Shown here: one piece after another, positions 60,513-64,000 of the stretch
How positions within the stretch are numbered: the stretch's first letter is position 1
Layout of the letters: each line of letters opens with the position of its first letter
From: Streptomyces avicenniae
GTDB lineage: Bacteria > Actinomycetota > Actinomycetes > Streptomycetales > Streptomycetaceae
Assembly (NCBI RefSeq): GCF_000719135.1
Contig: NZ_JOEK01000011.1
Location: forward strand, 206,275 to 270,274
Length of the DNA stretch: 64,000 nucleotides
Direction: 5' to 3'
Made by a program: the position numbers and the translations under genes
The notes under the pieces: generated by a model
What the model saw: the letters and a program-made list of their open reading frames with translations, nothing else
Database searches by the model: none
What the model was told of the DNA's origin: nothing

Positions 60513-61385
60513 TCAGCCCTCCGACGCGCGCCGTGCCGCCGCCTCACGCAGCAGCGCCACGAAGCCTTCCTCACGCTCCTGCGCCGTGCCGTCGTACGGG
60601 AAGCTGTGGGTGAACTCCGCGTCGGGGAAGACCTCGGCCAGCCACAACGAGCAGTAGTGGCCCGGCAGGAAGCACGCCTCCAGCTCCGTGTAGACCTTCC
60701 GCACCTGGCCCGGCTTCACACCCGACGCCCGCAGCTCCTCCCACAGCCGCTCCTCCGGATGCAGGCACAGCCCGCCGGACGAGGTGAGGATCTGCGGCAG
60801 CCCCTCGGCGTCGAGGACCTCGAACGCCGCGTACGCCGCCTGCATCATCGTGTGCCTGACGTCCTGGAGCACGGCCAGCCACCAGGAGTCCGCCGCCTCC
60901 GCAGGCCCGGGGTCGGCGACGGACAGCCGCCGCAGCAACGCCCTCACCAGCTCGGCCTGTTCGGGGACCGACTCGGTGGACGCCAGGGAGGACAGCCCCT
61001 CGTCCAGGGCGAGCAGCGATTCGAGGAACGCGTCCAGGGACCGGTTGACGAGCGGCCCGGGACCCTCGGCGCCCGCGTACTCGGCGCGCACCCCGCCGTC
61101 CCCGTCCACGCACAGGTCCGCGCCCCGGTCGGAGCCGATACGCGGCCAGCGCGCCCGCTCGTCCTCGGGCACCGTGGCGCCGACGGAGCGCCGGAACTCG
61201 CCGAGCGCCACCGGGCCTTCGTCCGAGACGAAGTACGGGCCGACCTGGCGCGGAACCCCGACCTCGGCCAGCAGCGCGGAGACCCCGGGCGGGGAGGCCG
61301 CGCCTGACGTGTCGATCCGGCGGAGCCCTTCCTGCCCGAACCGCGCGACCAGCCTGCCCGGAAGATCCGACATGTCGGCGCTCAT
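60513..61385 (-). CDS. SUKH-4-like protein with C-terminal deaminase-like domain
   Basis: A 290-residue protein. Residues about 15-150 resemble SUKH-4 immunity proteins (LAEVGVPRQVGPYFVSDEG, NRSLDAFLESLLALD). Residues about 170-290 resemble the XOO_2897-type nucleic-acid deaminase fold: a His/Glu-like segment, then VRKVYTELEACFLPGHYCSLWLAEVFPDAEFTHSFPYDGTAQERE, where PGHYC replaces the usual PCxxC-type zinc site. The fusion of an immunity-type and a toxin-type fold in one chain is unusual. ATG 61385 follows AAGGGG. The WXG-like gene lies 300 bases upstream on the same strand. Confidence 0.72.
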   Translation of the reverse strand: MSADMSDLPGRLVARFGQEGLRRIDTSGAASPPGVSALLAEVGVPRQVGPYFVSDEGPVALGEFRRSVGATVPEDERARWPRIGSDRGADLCVDGDGGVRAEYAGAEGPGPLVNRSLDAFLESLLALDEGLSSLASTESVPEQAELVRALLRRLSVADPGPAEAADSWWLAVLQDVRHTMMQAAYAAFEVLDAEGLPQILTSSGGLCLHPEERLWEELRASGVKPGQVRKVYTELEACFLPGHYCSLWLAEVFPDAEFTHSFPYDGTAQEREEGFVALLREAAARRASEG

Positions 61386-61685
61386 ACTGTCCCCTTGGCT
61401 CGCTGCCCCACCGTTCGGCTCATCCTATCGCCCGCCCCCCGCGCCGAACTCCGTGAACAAATCCCTCACCGGCGAGCGGTGTTCACGCTTTCCCCTCCTC
61501 TCACGCCAAAGCGCGCGATCGATGGCCCCGGCAGGGCGCCCCCCAATTCCCCGCGGAGCGCCGAGCGGTGAGAAAGGGAAATCCGCCGATCACCTCGAAA
61601 GGCACGTCGCCCGGCGGGAATTCGCCGCCTCGCCCCGACCGCGACCGGAAGGTCCGTCACGCCGCCGGACGCGCCTCCCGCGGCG
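61386..61685. other. Intergenic region with an inverted repeat
   Basis: 300 bases between the WXG-like and SUKH-like genes. CGTGAACA and TGTTCACG form perfect 8-base arms around a 20-base centre near 61454-61489. On the minus strand a TAGGAT -10-like box lies upstream of the SUKH-like gene, so it may have its own promoter. Confidence 0.5.
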
Positions 61686-62411
61686 TCATCCGCCGGTCAC
61701 GAAGGTCAGGCCGGAGATCCGCGACGCGAAGGTCTGCCCCGCCGACAGGCTCGCCTCCGCCTGCACCGAGATGGCGGCCCCGAAGGTCCGCATGTCGTCG
61801 GTGTTCAGCCGCAGCGCCGGAAGCGGCTCACCGGCGGCGAGTTCGGACGCCTCCTCCCGCACCAGCCCCGCCACGGCCGTCGCGATCTGGTCCTGCACCG
61901 GGCCGATCACCCCGTCCACGAGCGCGCCGACCGCCTCCTCCTCGAAGCGCTCGATGATCTCGTTCACCAGGCGCCGCTGCAACTGCTGCGCCGCCACCGC
62001 CCCGCCGGAGGCCAGCCCGAACGTGGCCGCCGACGCCGCCAGCGCGGCGGCCATCTGCCCCGCCGCGATCCCGAGCTGCGTGATGCACCGGTACTTCATG
62101 CCCTCGACGGCGAGCGCGGCGGCGTCCAGCCCGTCGGCGAGCAACTCGCAGCCCTCGACCAGCGCGTGCATGTGTCCCGACGACTGCCTGCCCCACAGGT
62201 CGGCCAGCGCGAGATAGGAGCCCGCCCGGTAGACCTCGGCCAGCTCATGGGTGACGACCCCGTGCGTCACGTCCTGCGCGTCCTGGCACTCGCGCGCGTA
62301 GGCGCGCAGATGATCCGCCGCCTCGCGGAGTTCGTCCTCGTCGATGTCGGGCCAGTTGAAGCCCAGCCAGTCCACGACCTCGGCGAGCCATCCGGGTAAG
62401 TTGATCGACAT
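61686..62411 (-). CDS. WXG-like helical protein (CpnT N-terminal-like), no toxin domain
   Basis: A 241-residue, almost fully helical protein: LPGWLAEVVDWLGFNWPDIDEDELREAADHLRAYAREC at the start with FNWP in place of WxG, then long helices and a Gly/Ala hydrophobic hairpin (AAGQMAAALAASAATFGLASGG). It matches the N-terminal domain that precedes toxin domains in type VII-secreted polymorphic toxins of actinomycetes (CpnT-like). Here the chain ends without a toxin domain. ATG 62411 lies 6 bases after a GGGGGG ribosome-binding site. Confidence 0.75.
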   Translation of the reverse strand: MSINLPGWLAEVVDWLGFNWPDIDEDELREAADHLRAYARECQDAQDVTHGVVTHELAEVYRAGSYLALADLWGRQSSGHMHALVEGCELLADGLDAAALAVEGMKYRCITQLGIAAGQMAAALAASAATFGLASGGAVAAQQLQRRLVNEIIERFEEEAVGALVDGVIGPVQDQIATAVAGLVREEASELAAGEPLPALRLNTDDMRTFGAAISVQAEASLSAGQTFASRISGLTFVTGG

Positions 62412-62660
62412 GTGCATCCCCCCGATACACGTTCTTTCCCGCTACCCCTCGTCATGCATCGTACGAATGCGCGCCGCGCGGGCCAAGAGCGCATACCGGG
62501 CCGCCGCATTTCCGTGACGCGTTCGTGCATTCGGGCGGAAGTCGATCGTCCGGAATTGCCGCCGGGTGAGGGGGGAGCGGTGAATGGGGGAGGCGGAATG
62601 CGTGGTCCGGCAGGGCACGTCACCCCCCGGGCGCCGTCCCGCGCCCGGGGGGAATCCGTG
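62412..62660. other. Intergenic region with terminator
   Basis: About 250 bases; no gene seen. Holds the terminator at 62623-62652 and, probably, the promoter of the WXG-like gene. Confidence 0.5.
62623..62652 (-). terminator. Stem-loop after the aldo/keto reductase gene
   Basis: CCCCCCGGGCGC, loop CGTCCC, GCGCCCGGGGGG: a perfect 12-pair stem beginning 9 bases beyond the stop codon. No T-run. Confidence 0.75.
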
Positions 62661-63722
62661 TCAGCGCCGGAGAGGTTCTGACCGCACGCCGTTGATCGTC
62701 GTGCCCGCCTGCTGCCAGTTGAGCGCGACGTCGATCAGGAAGTCGGCGGGGAAGTCCAGCTCCGGCGTGCTGAGCCGGTCGAGCTCCGCCAGGTCGTCGT
62801 CGGAGAGCGTCACGTCGAGCGACGCCAGGTTCGCGTCCAGCTGGTCCACGCGGCGGGCGCCGATGATGGTCGCCGTCACGGGCGCCTGCTGCCGCACCCA
62901 GGCCAGCGACACGGCGGCCACCGGCGCGTTCAGCCGCTCACCGATGCGCCCGAGCCCGTCGATCAGGTCGAAGGTGCGGTCGGTCAGGCTCGCGGACACC
63001 TGGGAACTGCGCCCGGCACCCGACGGGTTCGGGTTGTCGCGCGTGTACTTCCCGGTGAGCACCCCGCCTGCCAGCGGGCTCCAGGGAGTGACGCCGAGCC
63101 CCAGCGCGTGGGCCGCGCCGAACAGCTCGTTCTCCACGGTCCGCTGGAGCAGCGAGTACTCCACCTGGATGGCCGCCACCGGCGCCCAGCCGCGGAACTC
63201 GGCGACGGTCGCGGCGCGCGTCACCGCCCAGGCCGGGGTGTCCGACAGCCCGAAGTAGCGGACCTTTCCCGCGCGCACCAGGTCGTCCAGCGTGGCGACC
63301 GTCTCTTCGAGCGGGGTGTGGCGGTCCCAGTTGTGCTGCCAGTACAGGTCGATGTAGTCGGTGCCGAGCCGTTCGAGGGACGCGTTCACCTGGTGCAGGA
63401 TCGCCTTGCGGCCCGCGCCGCCCCCGTTCGGGTCGCCCGGGTGCATGTTCCCGGCGAACTTCGTCGCGATCACCAGCCGGTCGCGCAGCCCCGGGTGGGC
63501 CCGCAGGTACTCGCCGACGACCCGCTCCGAGCGGCCCTCGGTGTAGCCGTTGGCGGAGTCGAGGAAGTTGCCGCCCTGGTCCAGGTAGCGGTCGATGATG
63601 GCTGCCGAGGTCTCGTCGTCGGCGCCCCAGCTGGGGTCGCCGAACGTCATGGTCCCCAGCGCCAAGGGGCTGATCCGCAGGCCGGTACGGCCCAGGGTGC
63701 GGTAGTGGTCGAGTGCGGCCAA
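62661..63722 (-). CDS. Aldo/keto reductase
   Basis: A 353-residue NADPH-dependent TIM-barrel enzyme: LGRTGLRISPLALGTMTFG, then the catalytic tetrad Asp (FLDSANGY), Tyr (GYTEGRSE), Lys (VIATKFAG) and His (YWQHNWDRHTP), with GLSDTPAW and the cofactor segment TATIIGARRVDQLDANL. It starts with TTG at 63722 behind GAAGGAA. Substrate unknown. Confidence 0.93.
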   Translation of the reverse strand: MAALDHYRTLGRTGLRISPLALGTMTFGDPSWGADDETSAAIIDRYLDQGGNFLDSANGYTEGRSERVVGEYLRAHPGLRDRLVIATKFAGNMHPGDPNGGGAGRKAILHQVNASLERLGTDYIDLYWQHNWDRHTPLEETVATLDDLVRAGKVRYFGLSDTPAWAVTRAATVAEFRGWAPVAAIQVEYSLLQRTVENELFGAAHALGLGVTPWSPLAGGVLTGKYTRDNPNPSGAGRSSQVSASLTDRTFDLIDGLGRIGERLNAPVAAVSLAWVRQQAPVTATIIGARRVDQLDANLASLDVTLSDDDLAELDRLSTPELDFPADFLIDVALNWQQAGTTINGVRSEPLRR

Positions 63723-63843
63723 GGCGGTTCCTTCGTCGTGTTCTGATCACCGGACGTTGGCATCGTGCGGCATATGTCCGGTACGTCGCGGGAGGCCGCG
63801 TCCCGCGTGTGTCGGCGCCCCGGCGATGTGCTCCGGGCACGGG

Positions 63844-63875
63844 GAAGCGCCCCCACCGTCCGGTGAGGGCGCTTC
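63844..63875 (-). terminator. Stem-loop after the transglycosylase-like gene
   Basis: GAAGCGCCC and GGGCGCTTC form a perfect 9-pair stem; the centre adds CACCG/CGGTG pairing. It begins 28 bases beyond the stop at 63903. Confidence 0.75.
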
Positions 63876-63902
63876 GTGCGGGACCGCGCTGTGTGCCTCT
63901 GG

Positions 63903-64000
63903 TCAGTAGGCGCTGTTGACGTTGTCCATGGAGCCGTAGCGGTCGGCGGCGTAGTTGGCGGCGGCGGTGATGTTGGCGACGGGGTCGTAGGGGTCGGTGC
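63903..64000 (-). CDS. Transglycosylase-like secreted protein, C-terminal end (partial)
   Basis: The last 31 codons read YDPVANITAAANYAADRYGSM and end DNVNSAY before the TGA. This is the usual C-terminus of Streptomyces transglycosylase / lysozyme-like (SLT-domain) secreted proteins. The rest lies beyond the right edge. Confidence 0.7.
   Translation of the reverse strand, partial: TDPYDPVANITAAANYAADRYGSMDNVNSAY

Overview
The window is about 74% GC and every gene uses strongly GC-biased third positions. Core-gene order is that of a Streptomyces chromosome or a close relative: proB end, proA, two paralogous membrane proteins, nadD, an LCP-like protein, rsfS, a phosphoglycerate-mutase-like phosphatase, a tRNA-Ala, and later leuS followed by a DegV protein. 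Many genes appear leaderless: a TANNNT -10 box ends 6-7 bases before the start codon, which is common in actinomycetes.

Layout. 1-11.2 kb: conserved core (proline synthesis, NAD synthesis, cell envelope, ribosome silencing), interrupted at 8.2-10.6 kb by a divergent MmyB-type regulator and MFS exporter. 11.1-14.6 kb: an accessory island next to tRNA-Ala(GGC). It holds a short integrase-tail-like remnant directly behind the tRNA, a DUF6228-type gene, a large protein with 45-residue tandem repeats and a fibre-like end, and a short cas-less type I-E-like CRISPR array with a recognisable leader. 14.6-24.1 kb: DUF427, a PLP enzyme, ABC-F ATPase, acetyltransferases, leuS behind a candidate leucine attenuator, and DegV. 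24.1-27.4 kb: a two-component system divergent from a secreted PepSY-type protein; both carry long Asp tracts on the outside of the cell, and phased CTGAA repeats lie between them. 27.4-36.3 kb: DUF1062, a LysA-like decarboxylase, an NTF2-like gene behind a SoxR-type box, an ECF41-type sigma factor with a flavin oxidoreductase, and a divergent TetR/TetX-like pair. 36.5-43.3 kb: a DGPF protein with an ECF42-type sigma factor and a matching upstream promoter, then a LuxR-type response regulator, ABC transporter and histidine kinase locus.

43.2-46.8 kb is a decayed accessory patch: a broken and an intact DUF397 gene, a frameshifted isoaspartyl-methyltransferase-like gene coupled to a small charged peptide, and a Tat-exported TagC-like propeller protein whose promoter is bracketed by two perfect palindromes, one resembling an SOS box. 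46.8-58.3 kb holds secreted and lipoprotein genes, several small regulator/enzyme pairs with clear palindromic operators (MarR/SnoaL, MerR/imine-reductase-like), methyltransferases, a HIT hydrolase and RNase Z. 58.3-62.4 kb is the best candidate for an unusual system: a three-gene minus-strand set with a WXG-like helical protein, a protein joining a SUKH-4-like region to a deaminase-like end, and a large NTPase with a WD40-like end. An aldo/keto reductase and the 3' end of a transglycosylase-like gene close the window.
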